A DNA stretch of 64,000 nt from Chrysaora quinquecirrha (Eukaryota; Cnidaria; Scyphozoa; Semaeostomeae; Pelagiidae), in assembly GCA_014526335.1 (NCBI GenBank), contig JACTAT010000012.1:652999-716998 (forward strand), given 5' to 3'. Shown here one piece after another: positions 35,312-48,520 of this stretch. The position numbers and the translations under genes are program-made. Position 1 is the first letter of the stretch, and each line of letters opens with the position of its first letter. The notes beneath the pieces were generated by a model. That model was not told the origin of the DNA, made no database searches, and saw nothing but the letters and a program-made list of their open reading frames with translations.

Positions 35312-35645
35312 TTAGACAGTAAAAAAATTTATACTCACAAAATGCACTTCTTCAGTTAATGATTGCCCAGTTGGTTGTGCTATAAATTGTCGGGCTGCAG
35401 TTTCATCACAGAAAGCTCCATGAAATAAGCAACAAAAATAAAAGAACCAAAAGAAGCCAAAGTACCGCATTATAAATTGAAAAGGAACGGGGACAAGACT
35501 TCTTTCCACGTTGGCATAAGACAGTTAAGTTTTGGAGTTGCTCCAGCTTTTTAACCATCCAAACTTTTAACTTTTCAGCTAAGAGCCTCGTTGTAATCCC
35601 TGTAACTAGACTTACTACATGAGTTGTAGTTTTCGCTGCCTTCAC
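35312..35645 (-). other. Unassigned exon-like stretch (right copy)
   Basis: Two overlapping minus-strand frames, one ending in a strongly hydrophobic tail (LWLLLVLLFLLLISWSFL), the other rich in Phe and Trp. Homologous to 5841-6190, but small indels change which frame is open, which argues against a maintained protein. Confidence 0.2.
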
Positions 35646-35940
35646 CTCAATTCAATTCATTTAATGATTTAATGAATCCTTAAGATTTCAGTGTTTTAAG
35701 CAAATTGATGTAGAAATTGAAACGGGAAACAAAGGAAAAGAAAAAGATAATTTGGAAATATTAAAAGCGTTACTAAAATCAAACAATAGTATAAAATTGA
35801 AAACATTTGCAAAATTTATATACGACAGCGAGCAGGCACGAAATTTGAACATAACTTCAAAAAGGTAGATTGAGTTTTATATTGTATTCAATGTAGCGAT
35901 ATGTATTATATTTGCAGACTTTGAAACAATCAGATAAATA

Positions 35941-37218
35941 AAAAAATGAAAAAACAATAAAGTATCAAAGCATATTAGACATTAGTTTAGTTTGAATGAT
36001 TAGCTTGCTTTTTCTAGAAACCGTAGTCCAAAAATAACATATATATATTATTTTAATATTGTATGTATGTAGACTACTAGACCCTTCACGGGGTGTTGAA
36101 TATGAATATGAATATGAATATGGATATGAATATGAATTCATTGAGAAAAATGTAAAATCAAAATAGTTGTTGCTGTTGTTAATCGCGGCAGCTCAAACTA
36201 CGGTATGAGCGGGCCAGGGGGGTGGGGGTGGGTAGACTCACTACACGAGTCTCTAATTTACGCTCCCCTTATTTTGAATTGTCACTCCAACAGAGGCTCA
36301 TGTCCTTACAGCTCTGGTACTGGCAAAAAAGATTTGCCTCGTTTTCTTTTTACCGGTATGTGGAAAAGTCGGAATGCTACCGACCAGGAAAATTTAAGGC
36401 TCTATTGGCTTTATTATAGAAATAATTCTAATTTTTATTTCAAATTCGGATGTGAAATTTTATAGCGAATCTAATGACGTTTTTGGCATGATTGTATCTT
36501 TTTCTAAGACTCGCAACTTGTCTTTAAGTCCGCGACATCTCGGCTCAGGACTCTGATGGACCTAAATTCGGTGAAACTAAAGTGGGTCGAAAAATAATGT
36601 TACTTTGATTAAAAACTCGATTTCTTTTTCCTTGAAGCCAGAATAAAAGCTTTTCTGACTCCTAAAATATTTTATTGTCACTAGCTTTAAAGTCACTGAA
36701 ATGGGGTCAGTTGGGTTTTGATTTTGGCCGCAGCAACTTAACATTTTCAAGACCAGTCCGAAAAATCCAGACAACGGCCTCACTCTGGAGTTTCAGAATT
36801 TAAAGGCATTTGATTGGTTCAAAAAACAATACCTAGTGTTTTTGACGCAAATGCTGCAATCTTTTTTTTTATAAGACACTTTATCATTAGATACATGGTC
36901 AAAAAGTTAATAAAAAGATACAAAATATAAAAGGTACAACAAATTAAAAAAGAAAATTAAACTAAAGCAAGCAGTTCAATTAACCAATAATTGATAAATA
37001 TAAAGCACAACTATTGTTATTATAATGAGAGTATATTAGTAAAGATCTTACTAATCTTAAGTTACAGAAAGGCACTGAAATTTTCTTAAAAGGCTTCATT
37101 TTCATTTGTCATTAAATATATAAACTGTTGATCTGTAGAAGGGATATTTGTAAAGTTTGGGCAAAGACTATAAATTTGGTTTGGGAAATTTTCTCTTTCA
37201 AAACTGTACACATTTCAA
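35941..37218. repeat. Segment unique to right copy (LINE 3' end and flanking repeat)
   Basis: Missing from the left copy, which joins directly across it with ATA microhomology. It includes a GAATAT microsatellite (about 36098-36138), an unassigned stretch at 36.2-36.8 kb, and from about 36862 upward the 3' part of the LINE, read on the minus strand and ending in nine As (36870-36862). Confidence 0.7.
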
Positions 37219-40200
37219 ACTGAGATAAAGTGTATTTCATCTTCTACAAAATTTTTGCAATATTTGCAGAATCTCTCATGTCTATCAACAGGCGGTTTAG
37301 AGTGCCTACCTTTTTCAATGGCGAGGCAGTGGTCACTTAATCTTAGTTTGGATAGTATTCTTCTATGTCTTCTAGTCCGGATAAGGTCTAGATATTTTTC
37401 ATAAGCTATTTGATTCTTATAGGATTTGTACGTCAAAGCTTTGGAGCAGTTATGTATGTATGTTCTCCAGTAAATGCTGTAGTTTTTTTCTAATGCTTTT
37501 CTTGTAGCCGTCTTAGAAAGAGAGGTTAGCGTTGAATTGGTCAATCCATTAGTTTTTAGCTCATCTGTTAGTTCGTTAATAAATGATAGATTGTTTCTCG
37601 ATTTGTAATAGATCTTTCATATTCAAGAGCTTGTGTGACAAGTGAATCGGGCTCAGAGTAATGTTAGATATGCTTTATGAAATTATTGGTCCTACAACTT
37701 ACTGAGATGTTTAAAGGAAGCGTCCTGGATCCCTCTTACTAGAGCATTAATTGTCGATCTGTTTACTCCAAGTATGCGTTTTAAAAACTGTGTATGGATT
37801 TTTCAATCTCATTTTGTCTCAATCATTCTGGCTAAAATGAAGATAAGGCCCCCAAACTTCCGATCCATACAAAAGTATTGGGGCAATCATTGAATCAAAA
37901 AGTTTTAGAGCTATTTTAACCGGGAGGTATTTGAGTTTAAGCTTACTGTTAAGGGCTAGTAGGGCGCGATTCGCTTTACTGCTAAGCGTATGTAATGATT
38001 CTTTATAATTACATGTCGCATTTAGAGTGATACCAAGGTAAGTGAACTCAGTCACGTTTTCAAGCAGGTTGTCGTTAATGTAGAAACATTGTTTATATTT
38101 TGTGTTATTTTTATAAAAGGTCATACATTTAGACTTATCGCTGTTCACTTGAAGCTTCCAATCATTACAATAATAGCTGAGGATGTTTAAACATTTTTGT
38201 AAACCATTGTGAGAAGCAGAGAGAATGATTAGGTCGTCGGCGTAAAATACGCAGGTTATTGGTTCATGCCCAAGATTCAGAGAAGATGGGTTACTTTTGT
38301 TAAGTTCGTCAATAAGATCGTTTATGAATAAATTGAAGAGTGTAGGACTCAGAAGACATCCTTGCCGGACAGCCTTAGAGCATTTAAAAAAGTTTGTGCA
38401 CTGGTTGTTAAATTTAACAGCACATTCAGTATTGAGGTACATGCACTGGATAATTTCTTAAAATTTGCGATCGATTCCTTTACTTCGCAGTTTTTGGAAG
38501 AGGCCATTATGCCAAACATTGTCGAAAGCTTTACGAAAGTCTATAAATGCTGCGTGTACTTTTTCCCTAGAATCGTCATGTTTATTTTTTAGTGCCTTGA
38601 GAATAAGGAGGTGGGCAGAAGTACGTTAAGCATTTTGAAATCCGATTTGGTTTTTGTGAATTGAGTTATTGAAACTTACAAAAGATTTAAGTCTGTTATT
38701 AAGAATCAAGCAGAAGAGTTTAAGCAATGCATTGCCAACACAGATACCACGGTAGTTGTCGGGATCTGATTTATGTACACTGGCCCTTTTTGTACACTGG
38801 TGTTATAAGTCCATTACACCAAGTTTTGGGGATTATTCCTGTTTTAAGGACCAGGTTAAATGTCATTTTAATCAATTGAAGCATGTTGGAGGGGCTATTT
38901 TTACTCATTTCATTGCTTATACCGTCAAATCCAATAGCTTTTTTGTTTTTTAATTTTTCAACAGCTTCAGCGAATTCTTTACTATCTATTTCTTTACATA
39001 GCATGGAGCTATCGTCGCTATCAACGGTATTAAGTGTCTCGGGGTATTGTCCATTAATTTCAGTTTCATCCGATGCGAGAAGCTTTTTGTAATAGTTTTC
39101 CCATATTAAACTATCCTGAATTGCGATAGGTTTTTGTTTGATGTTTTCATCAAATTCCTTCCAGTTATTCCAGAAGTTATCTTGATTGGAATCGCGTTGA
39201 AGTTTTAATATCTGTTCACTCCAAAAGACTTTACGTTTAGTGTGTTGGAGAGATTTATATTCTTTTAGGTTTTCACGGTACCTAACCCTGGAGATTTCGT
39301 TAAAAGGGTTTGATTGTTTATACTTGGAAAGATTGTTTACTTCTTTTTTCAAGGCCTTAAAATCTGAATCAAACCATTTCTTTTTGCTTGAAGAATTCTT
39401 GGCTTTTTTACGCCTTATCATAGCTTTGGATTTTAATGAATTATTTTCCGCAAGGTAAAAAATGTTGGTTAGCTCTGATGATAAAGCATTTAAATCATTG
39501 TAGTCTCTACCGTTATTTAGTAAATCTGAAATTTTGTCCTGAATAGCTTTTTCTCTGAGAGCTCTATTATAATTTTCAGGGGACTCATCATCCCATTTAA
39601 ATTTATTCAAATTTGTCCATTCGTAATGATTTTTAGATTTATGTAATTGTATTTTGTTAAGTATATGAACAGTTTTTTTCAAATGATCCGAGAGACAAGA
39701 TTGTTCACTAACATAAAAGAGAGAAATTTTATCGTATAAGGTTTGAGAATCAATGCCATAGTCAACACAACTTGCGCCATTATGAGAGAAACAAGTTAGG
39801 TTATCAATAGCATCACCAAATATCCTACCATTAAGTATCCAAAGATTTGCAGATTTACATAGATTAATAAGATCTTTTTATAAAGTTTCCTAAGTTAGGA
39901 ATGACCGATTCATCATCAGATGTATGTTTAATTTCAGGAATATGGTCTGGAAGACAATTAGTGCGTACGTTAAAGTCACCTATCAGTATTATTTCGTCAG
40001 TGTCGCACGAGAAGTCTATAATATCGTCAACCAGTTCTTCCAATATTTCATTTGAATAGTATTATGAGTCTATAGGTGGAATATACGCTGCACAAATCTT
40101 AAGGTTGTGGTTGCAATTTTGGAAAACGTTTTTGTCAATTTCTAGTCAGATGTAATTTTTATTGATCTTAGTAACCTTAATTTGATTTTGGAGGTATAAT

Positions 40201-40451
40201 TTTCAGTAAATAAGGATTCCTCCTGAACTCCTCCCTGAAGCATTTTTATTCATTTTGCTGGGGGATACTTCAATACTGAAAAAGTTTGAGATATCTTTAT
40301 CGATATGGTTACATCCCCAGCATTCAGTTAGAATATTAATATCGCTAACAAAGGTAGGTTCGAGTTCAGGTAAATTACAGCCGAAATTGTCGTGTAAACC
40401 GTGGATGTTGAGATGACTTATAGTAAAATCAAGATTGGATTTTAGCATCAT
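37085..40451 (-). pseudogene. LINE ORF2: APE endonuclease plus reverse transcriptase (right copy)
   Basis: In order on the minus strand: endonuclease (SHLNIHGLHDN, GRSSGGILIY, ILIGDFNVRTN near 39975, LSDH near 39690); RT fingers (KKAIGFDGIS); a one-base frameshift after KKGQCT; NQIGF; motif A FIDFRKAFD; TAA after DRKF; QGCLLSPTLFN; catalytic FYADDL; YLGITL; GSEVWGP; and a C-terminal Cys-rich end RFCKYCKNF...EIHF continuing in shifted frames to FIYLMTNENEAF near 37090. The catalytic residues of RT are kept, but several stops and frameshifts kill the protein. The left copy shares those in RT and lacks the endonuclease. Confidence 0.88.
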
Positions 40452-40577
40452 GAGAATCTAATACTAGTACAGAGTTGGCAAATGGAGAACTAGGGCTTAG
40501 ATATAGGGACGGAAAACCTAGATTAAAGTGAAAAGCTTAAAATTGAAGGTTGAAAATCACTAAAGAACTGAAATACT

Positions 40578-41782
40578 TTTTCATTACCATATAGAGTAGT
40601 TTTTCTTTTGAACACCATCAAAAAAGAGAGTTTTGATTTCGATAATGAATGACTTGAGGCAAGTGCGATCCAGGTGATTAGCATCATTTAACATGCCAGG
40701 GTTGATGAATGGATGGTACATTATTGATGTAGGGGTGTTCCAAGGAAGATCAGCGCAGGTTTTTTCTATTATGCCATTTGCCTTTAAATTACTTTGACCT
40801 GCTGAGAATCTGCCCGAGGAAGAATGCTTGAAATAGACACGTCAGCTTCAGGGATTTTGGCATTGACCGATGTAATGGCATTGATCAGGTAATTCTGGAA
40901 TTGGTCGGTGGTTGCCGTTTCAATGTTGTTGGTGCTAAGGTGCAGCAAAATTTTTTTTCACATTAGGAAGCTCAATGTTTCTTATTAATTCAGGGAGCTT
41001 TTGAAGTGTTGGGCAGCGAAATTTTGCGATAGAGAATGGGAATCGCCTGGCGGAGATGTACCGAATGTTGGAATCACCGATAAGGACATTTTCTTGATCG
41101 AATGTTTTGGTTTTGTTACTTAAGTTTTGGTTTAATGGTGGGATTTCTCTTGATGCATTATTTTCCGGCGTTTGGTCCGGTTGGATTTTTCTTTCTTGAG
41201 GCAAAGCCTTTTTATAGGGTTGATTGGTTGGTTTCTTTGGTTTAGTTGTTGTTGCGTGGTTTGATGGAAGGGGAGCCTGAACTTGTGCAATACTTTTTGG
41301 ATAATTGTCGTAAGTGTTGTAAAATTCAGGGAGGGGGCGTTGAAGGGTTGGGGGTGCTGACATTGAGATTGCATGTTCGACTTCTTTTGATATATTGTTT
41401 GTTATTTTTTGTTCTAAAAGGGATGCATCAGTCATGAGTTCGTTTCGTAATTGTTGTAACATGGCTTTCATTTGTTGCTCCAGCTTTTGGTATTCATATG
41501 GCACTTCACTTATTTTACCTTGTTGTTCAGAGATAGCAATTTCTAATTCCTTTTGGTTTTTTGAGATTTCATTAACATTTGTTGATAATTCTTTATTATT
41601 CTCTTCAATAATAAAGCAGCGTGTCTGGCACTCTTTTAATTTCACATTCATTGACTCGGTTTTCTAAACAGATGGCATTGTAGTTTCGAGTTTAAATTGC
41701 AAACCTTTCATAGACTGCTGCAATTCAGTAAACATTCCCAAAATTTTCTGTCGCCAGGAGTTTCATTACTGATGTTTGAGCT
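40578..41782 (-). pseudogene. LINE ORF1, coiled-coil and SGNH-type part (right copy)
   Basis: Same structure and lesions as 14830-16070: coiled coil, Pro/Thr linker, VLIGDSNIRYI, a frameshift, SISSILPRADSQQ and NDANHLDR in separate frames. Only a handful of substitutions separate it from the left copy (for example Ser/Arg at QESKIQ/QERKIQ). Confidence 0.75.
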
Positions 41783-44700
41783 CAGTGGCGGACTGGCCCA
41801 CCGGCCCATCGGCCCATGGGCCCCTCTCAAAATCTGGTAAAAGGGCCCCTTTTTGCTGAAAAAGGGCCCCTTTTGCAAAATAATAATTTTTTCTTTTGAT
41901 GTCCGCTTGCGAATATTGGACATCTCACAATATATTAAAAACTCTCTTTGTTAATAAGCTAGGTCAATGAAGTAAATAAATAGAAATCAAATATAGCGTG
42001 TACTAGGTTTCCATTACGTATTGGGTGTTCATCAGTTGGACATCAGCTAAAACAATTGAGTGACATAAATGTTTGACAAACAAATTTTTGACTGCTAATA
42101 AAAATGTTTCCGTTTGAGACCCGTGTGTGGCATGAGTTCTCGACTCTCGAGTAGTCTCAGTTCCCTGCCTGTGGCTCTGCTTGATTCATTAGTACGAAAA
42201 ACAAAAGCGCATGGAAAGAAAGAATGGAAAAGAAACGAACAGGGACAGAAAATGCTCAAGGAAGGAATGATTCGTTGTCAAACGATGGCGAGAAAGAGCC
42301 AGGTGTAATGGAAAACAGTGTATCAAAGAGCAATGAGGCTGCAAAACGTCGAGTAGCAAGTGGCTCTCAGAAAAGAAAAAAGGCAAAGTTAAAACAACTC
42401 GCTAAAGAGATAGAAAGAACAAGACCAATCACTGGTTTCCTGGTAAGCTGAGAAGAAATCTAACTTTTGATAGCATCTCATTAAAGTGGTTTGAACTTGA
42501 TTATCTGGTTGTGGACATTATCGTATGTCTTTAATATAGATATCTGAAATTAATTATGTGCTTTAATTCTGAAAATTTAAAATAATGCGCGTTTTCTAAC
42601 TAGAGACTGATTGCTAGGAAGCTACTCCAATGTACGACGGTGATTACAAAACTTGAAGAAAATCCTCTTATTATGTTTTAGCACCTAACTAACACAAGCC
42701 TTATAAATTCAATTTAAAGACACAGATATAATATAATAAGATTCCTTTTAACTTTTGCGATAACCTTACTGTCAGGTCAAGGCACAAACGTATTTATTTC
42801 AGTTGGCATTTTTTAATATAGCGAAAGATAATCCACGGTTCAGAAACAGAAAAGGTCCAGGAAGAAGCTCCAGTGGAGAAGCCAATGTCACCAAAATGCA
42901 CAGAGTTCTCAACAATTGATGAACCAGAGAATGGCAACGAAGATTTCGTTGAGAAGGCACACGCTGCAGTGGGCTATGATCTGAATCTCGATCACAGTGC
43001 TGAAATGGAAATAAAGAGCTACGTCGAGGAAGGTCCTGCTGTTAACGTAACTGTGGAGAAGGATTAACCCACCATTGGCGATCCTGAAAGCGGCGCTGCC
43101 TTACCAGAAAACACCAAAGAAGACCAGCAATCAATACAGCCAACCATCAATGCCTCACTCTTCACTTGCCCAAACCGTTCCCAACTAAAAGACTTTTTTT
43201 CTGTCCATCCCTTGCAACCAGAGAAGAGTGTGCCTTTTTACTACAGAATATATTCACGCAATATGCCATCCGGAGAGACGGTTAAAAGACAATGGTTATC
43301 GTATTCAGAGGCAAAGGAAGCCCTTTTCTGTACAGTTTGTCTTGCTTTCGAGCCCGTTGGATCAGCATGTACAACTTCAAATTTGGTAACAGGATTTAAA
43401 GATTTTCGCCGTGTAAGTCAACGCGTTACTGAGCATGAAGCATCAAAGACTCATAGCAAACATGTTCAAGATTACCTTCGAGCAATAAGTGATGATCATA
43501 TTTTCAATGCTCTCAACACGTCAGAGATGAATCATAGAAAAGCAGTGAAAGAAAGAAGAGAAGTATTAGACAGGATCATCGAGGTTATCAAGACGATGGG
43601 TAGACAAGGACTTGCATTCAGAGGTCACCGTGAAGAGGCAGGCTACATGCTAGATGGGGAAACCCAAAATCATGGAAACTTACTTGCCATTCTCCAATTG
43701 CTGTCCAAGCATGACGAAAAGCTAAGCATACATCTAGAAACTGTCATAAAGCAATCCAGGCTCCGAAAAGAGAAGCTCAAGAAGAAAGGGAAAGAAAAAA
43801 GCAAAGGAAGAGGTTCTTTGATCACAATGATAAGAAAAACAACCATAAATAACATACTAGAAATTATAAGATCAATGATGCAGGGGAAAATAAGCGGGGA
43901 AGTAGCTCGTGCGAAAGTTTTCTCAATACAAGTGGGTACGACACAAGATATAAAAAACTAAAGATCAATGCAGCTTTGTCGTACGTTATGTTCTTGACGA
44001 TTGTATTCATGAAAGATTGCTAGCAATCGTTCCAAGTCACGATGGGAGTGGACAAGGGCTTTTTAACCTCTTGAAGGAGTCACTGGAGAGACTGGAGATC
44101 GACATTAAGAACTGCATCTCTGACAGCACAGACGGAGCAGCAAGTTTTCATGGCTTGTACAATGGCTTGCAAGCAAAGCTTACAGAAGCAGCAGACCAAC
44201 ATGTACACATATGGTGTTATGCACATTTGCTCAATCTGGTCATTGTTGATGCAACAAAATGCTGTATTGTTTCCGTTTCATTCTTCAATCTCTTGCAAAA
44301 GGTTGCAACATTCATCAAAGCTTCATATAAGAGGGCAGATGTTTGGCAGAAGCAGCTCGAGGGGGGGATTGGAACGGAGAAAACAAGACGACTGAAGCTC
44401 ATCGGTCAGACAAGATGGTCAGGCAAGTCCAACGCCCTACGAGGTATATTTGGAACGTATGAAAAGCCGATAGTAAATTCATTTCTGGATCTACCCATTT
44501 GCCTATTTACCATCTCCAAATCAATAAACTTTGAGCTTACAGTTAGAGAAGAAGCCAAAGCAATCATCAACGCTTTCCTGCAATTTCAGACCATTTTGTC
44601 CGCTTTCATCTTTCTAAGAATCTTTGAAGAGACAGTACCTTTGTCGGAGTACTTACAAACAAAGAGGTTAGACATGGTGAAAGCATTGTGCAGATTGCAA

Positions 44701-45646
44701 GTCTCAACCTCAAAAGAAAGTCTCGAGAGTTTGATGACATCTATACTGCAGCAAGATCATATGCCGAAATGATAAATAAGGAGTTGGACGAAACAGCTGA
44801 AGAGATGCAATTCTCGCTTCGCTTCCCATAAAAGCCTGTTCATCAATTTATCGTGTTTAGATCCAGCAAGATTTGACGACATTGTGCTGCATGGAATTCC
44901 CAAAGGAGCTTTAGCTAGCATCTGTACGTTGGCGCCATCTATCACCGTAGAAAATCTAAGAGATGAGCTAAAATCGTTTGCGCAAAACTACTCTCAGCTG
45001 AAAAGGAGCATTAACGCAGAGTATACAATTGAAGGTGAAGCTTCTGAAGATGAAGAAAGGAACAGCGTTGCAGAAGAAGTTAAGGTTGCATGCAGAGACT
45101 GTTCAATGCGCGCTTTAAGGCTTCTTTCAAAATATCGACTCCACGAGAGGACCTACGACAACCTATACCTGGCGTACAAAGTCTTATGCACCTTGTCAGT
45201 CACGCAAGTCAACTGCGAAAGATCATTCTCAAAATTAAAGATTTTGTAAACCCGCTTAAGGAATTCCATGAAAGAAGACATGCTGGAAGCCACGATGCTG
45301 ATGAGTATCGAGAAAGAGTTGCTCAACAGCTTGAGCAATGAAATTATTATCGATCGTCTGGCTCGCCGTACTCAAGAGATGTCAAAATTTTTTTTGTAGA
45401 CTGAAATCAGATTCGGACCGAAAAGTTTATAACTTCTTGTAATGATTTTAATTGTAGCGATACGATTGTATTTGCAAAACAAAGAAAATGTTGCTTTGCA
45501 AGTGCTACACGTGTTATGTTGGTAAGGAATCGACGAATTGCATCGAAATTCATACTTGACCATGCCCCAATTTTTCAGGTCACGCCCACTAGGGCCCCCT
45601 TCAGTCTTCCATGGCCGGTGAAAAATTCTGAGCCAGTCTGCCACTG
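41783..45646 (+). mobile_element. hAT transposon inserted in LINE ORF1 (right copy)
   Basis: Same insertion as 16071-19929: CAGTGGCGGACTGG ends and 8-bp duplication TTTGAGCT (41775-41782 and 45647-45654). 3864 bp. Confidence 0.95.
42224..45390 (+). pseudogene. hAT transposase, ZMYM1/TTF-zinc-finger type, decayed (right copy)
   Basis: Same layout as the left copy. It keeps the frame where the left copy lost 4 bases (EVLDRIIEVIKTMG near 43565), but has one extra A near 43952, which ends the long frame at DIKN. The first catalytic Asp is Gly here (FSIQVGTTQD), so this copy would be inactive even if the frame were repaired. It shares the TAA after VEKD (43065), the frameshifts near 44722 and 44825, and the TAA in the dimerisation domain (about 45247) with the left copy. 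Confidence 0.9.
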
Positions 45647-45654
45647 TTTGAGCT

Positions 45655-46095
45655 TTCATTGGTCTGATTGACATCATTGTTTTCAAATATGATTGGTATT
45701 TCTATTTGTTCTGACAGTGAGATGTTGATAGGATCTTCCGTGTTCAGATCCAGGTTGATTTCTCCCAAGGTTTTATTAAAAATCATGTCTAGCAAACATG
45801 CATGTGAAGGCTCTTGATTTTCAGCATCTATTTATTTCAAAATATCGTAGTAATATGAAATGAACTTCAGTAGATTTTTAGGATTGCCTTCCATAAGAAT
45901 CTTCCTCTTCGCATAAAATACACGGATAGATAGTTTCATCACAGACTGACCATTCTCATTCTTGATCGAGAAAAACGTTGATGTTATTTTTAATCATTTT
46001 TATCTGAAATTTCTTTTTCGAGAAAAATGATAGGAAGGCTGCTTTGATTTCTTCAGAATCAATGTGTTCGGGCAGAAGGGTTGTGAGGTTTGCAC
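45655..46095 (-). pseudogene. LINE ORF1 N-terminal part, 5'-truncated (right copy)
   Basis: Contains MLDMIFNKTLGEINLDL and the upstream RVFYAKRKILMEGNP-like frame. The start codon region seen at 20547 has been removed by the deletion that joins GTTTG to CACACTGAG. Confidence 0.6.
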
Positions 46096-46349
46096 ACTGA
46101 GCGATTGTAGAAAACAACAACAACATCATCGAGCGAAGTAGTGGGACTTAAAACTTCTAGTGCACAGCAGAATATTTTTGTCCCAAATCACCCTGGTTTA
46201 GCCTACAGTATTTACAACAAGTTGGCATGATTATTGAAATAGTAAATTATGCCATATATTTACAAAAACATAGGGGCCCTATGGGCATGTTCGAAGAACG
46301 ACTCTGGTTGAATATAGCTATTTCGGTCAAATGATGAAAGATGTTTATC

Positions 46350-47050
46350 GGTATGCACAACGATGATGATAATGATTATGATGAAAATGGTGGTGGTTAT
46401 GATGATGATGTTGATGAACACGATGATCATGATGCTGGTTGGTAGGGGTGATTGTGGTTGTTTGGTGGGTATGGTGGTGGTGGTAGAGGTGGTTGTGGTG
46501 CTGAAGGGGTGGTTGTGGTGGTTGTGATAGGGGTGATCGTGGTGATGGTTGTAGGGGTGGTTGTGGTGGTGGTGATAGGGGTGGTCGAGGTGATGGTTGT
46601 AGGGGTGGTTGTGGTGGTGGTGATAGGGGTGGTCGAGGTGATGGTTGTAGGGCTGGTTACGGTGGTGGTGATAGAGTTGGTCGAGGTGATGGTTGTAGGG
46701 GTGGTTGTGGTGGTGGTGATAGGGGTGGTCAAGGTGATGGTTGTAGGGCTGGTTACGGTTGTGGTGATAGGGGTGATCATGATGCTGGTTGGTAGGGGTG
46801 ATTGTAGTGGTATGGTGGGTGTGGTGGTGGTGGTAGAGTTGGTTGTGGTGCTGAAGGGGTGGTTGTGGTGGTGGTGATAGGGGTGGTCGAGGTGATGGTT
46901 GTAGGGATGATTGTGGCGGTGGTGCCGTTCCTTTAGATGTTGTACACCGTCAATGATGGTTATGGTAATCATGATGATGATGATGATTATTATTATCATT
47001 ATTATTATTATTATGACGATTTTCATCGTAAGGATAATAATAATGACGAT
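46350..47050 (+). repeat. GGT/TTG-rich microsatellite block (right copy)
   Basis: Counterpart of 21690-22390 with a few unit differences. The apparent Thr-rich protein on the minus strand is a repeat translation. Confidence 0.9.
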
Positions 47051-47536
47051 TTGTTTTGAAAACTGTTTTGAAATTGCCGCTCTTTGGCAAAACTATTTGA
47101 TAAATGTTGAGAATGCATGAAATGTCATTTACCAAAGCAAGGTGGCAATTTTCCAGTTCTATCGTAGTAAGCAAGGATGAGTCAATTGTCACATGACCCC
47201 AGATTGACAAAAGTGCTTGCGGGCCGCGATTGTGAACAACTAACCGCAAATTTGGCATCAACTTAGCGTTTCAAGATCTACATATTGCAGTAATCAGATT
47301 TCAAAAGGATTTTATGTGCGAAGGATGAGCACATTATGTGGGGATGCGATGTCACGGATACAGGTATAGACCTACCTACCTACCTACCTAAGACGCTCTT
47401 TTTTTGCCAAAATGTAACAATAGATTGACCGCAAATATACGTAAGTAAACTTTGAAGTCGCCGTAAGTGTCACCATTAGTGGTATCATTAACAAAAATCA
47501 ATTACTTGACAATGAACACCAATTAGCAGCATTTGC

Positions 47537-47616
47537 TACTGTGGCGCACTGGTCTAAACCACCGCCTTCTTGAACTGGAGGTCTGAAGGTCGATCCCCGT
47601 TTCACGGTACTCTCAA
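47537..47616 (+). repeat. tRNA-like sequence, copy 3
   Basis: A box TGTGGCGCACTGG, B-box-like GGTCGATCCCC, possible 7-bp acceptor pairing TACTGTG/CACGGTA. Same repeat as at 23171 and 24548. Confidence 0.5.
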
Positions 47617-48404
47617 TATTTTTTATGCTCGTTTGGTTTTGATTTTCATGTTTTCATACTCGAATTTTTTATTGCAACAACTCTATCCGTTTATGCCCTT
47701 CAACAAAGTTTTTCATTTTTTGATCTTCAATTTCAATAGTTTCGTTTACTCTTTTATGCTTTCGCGGTCCGTAGGTGCGGTGCATAAAAGCAAATGAGTA
47801 CCACGAAAAGAATACATATGGATTATATTAGCATTTATTTACTGGAGATCTGTCCCTCAATTTTGGATCAAAAATTTTTCAGGCTGATATAATTATGACT
47901 ATCGTATAATATTTCAAATACATTGATTATGATTGAGCGAAAATCACGGCTAGGCTTAATTTACATGAATTGTGCGTGAAAGTCGACATAAACATGTTTT
48001 CGAATGGCAATCAACTGTTTAAGTAGCCATTAGTGGTGATTACTCATTGGCAATTAGGTCGGGAGATGGTAGATTGTTTGTTTATGCAAGCCAGCTAGGG
48101 TCTCGACAATCTTCAGTTAAGATGTCGATAAACTTGGCAAGAGTTTCTATTACGCCACAAGCACTCTCCGTTCTCTCCTCTTTATTGAAAATAACGCAAA
48201 ATCTTAAAACTATGTATGCAAATTTGGGAATCGAGAAGATTTAGAGCAATCATTGAATGTCTGCAAATCTCAAAAATTCGATGCAACATTCAAAGGCAAA
48301 CAATTCTATGAAAATTTGAAAACATAAATATCTAGGATTTTTTAGTATTTCTAGATATACTGTTTTTCAAATTTGTGCCTGTTTAGAAATAGGCGAAGTG
48401 CCGT

Positions 48405-48520
48405 TTGTGATAATCATGGTCATCATCATCATCGTCATGGTCATGATCATTTTGATAATCATGGTCATCATCATCATCGTCATGCTCATGATCATTTTGA
48501 TAATCATGATCATCATGATG
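48405..48520 (+). repeat. Short CAT/ATC microsatellite (right copy)
   Basis: Two to three units of CATGGTCATCATCATCATCG type; counterpart of 25415-25525. Confidence 0.85.

Larger units (their letters stand above)
36862..46095 (-). mobile_element. CR1/L2-type LINE, right copy, with nested hAT
   Basis: Minus-strand LINE with ORF1 (46095-40578, split by the hAT element), endonuclease, reverse transcriptase and C-terminus, ending in a short poly-A. Excluding the hAT it spans about 5.4 kb. Its 5' end is cut by the deletion relative to 20376-21432. Both ORFs are broken. Confidence 0.85.
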
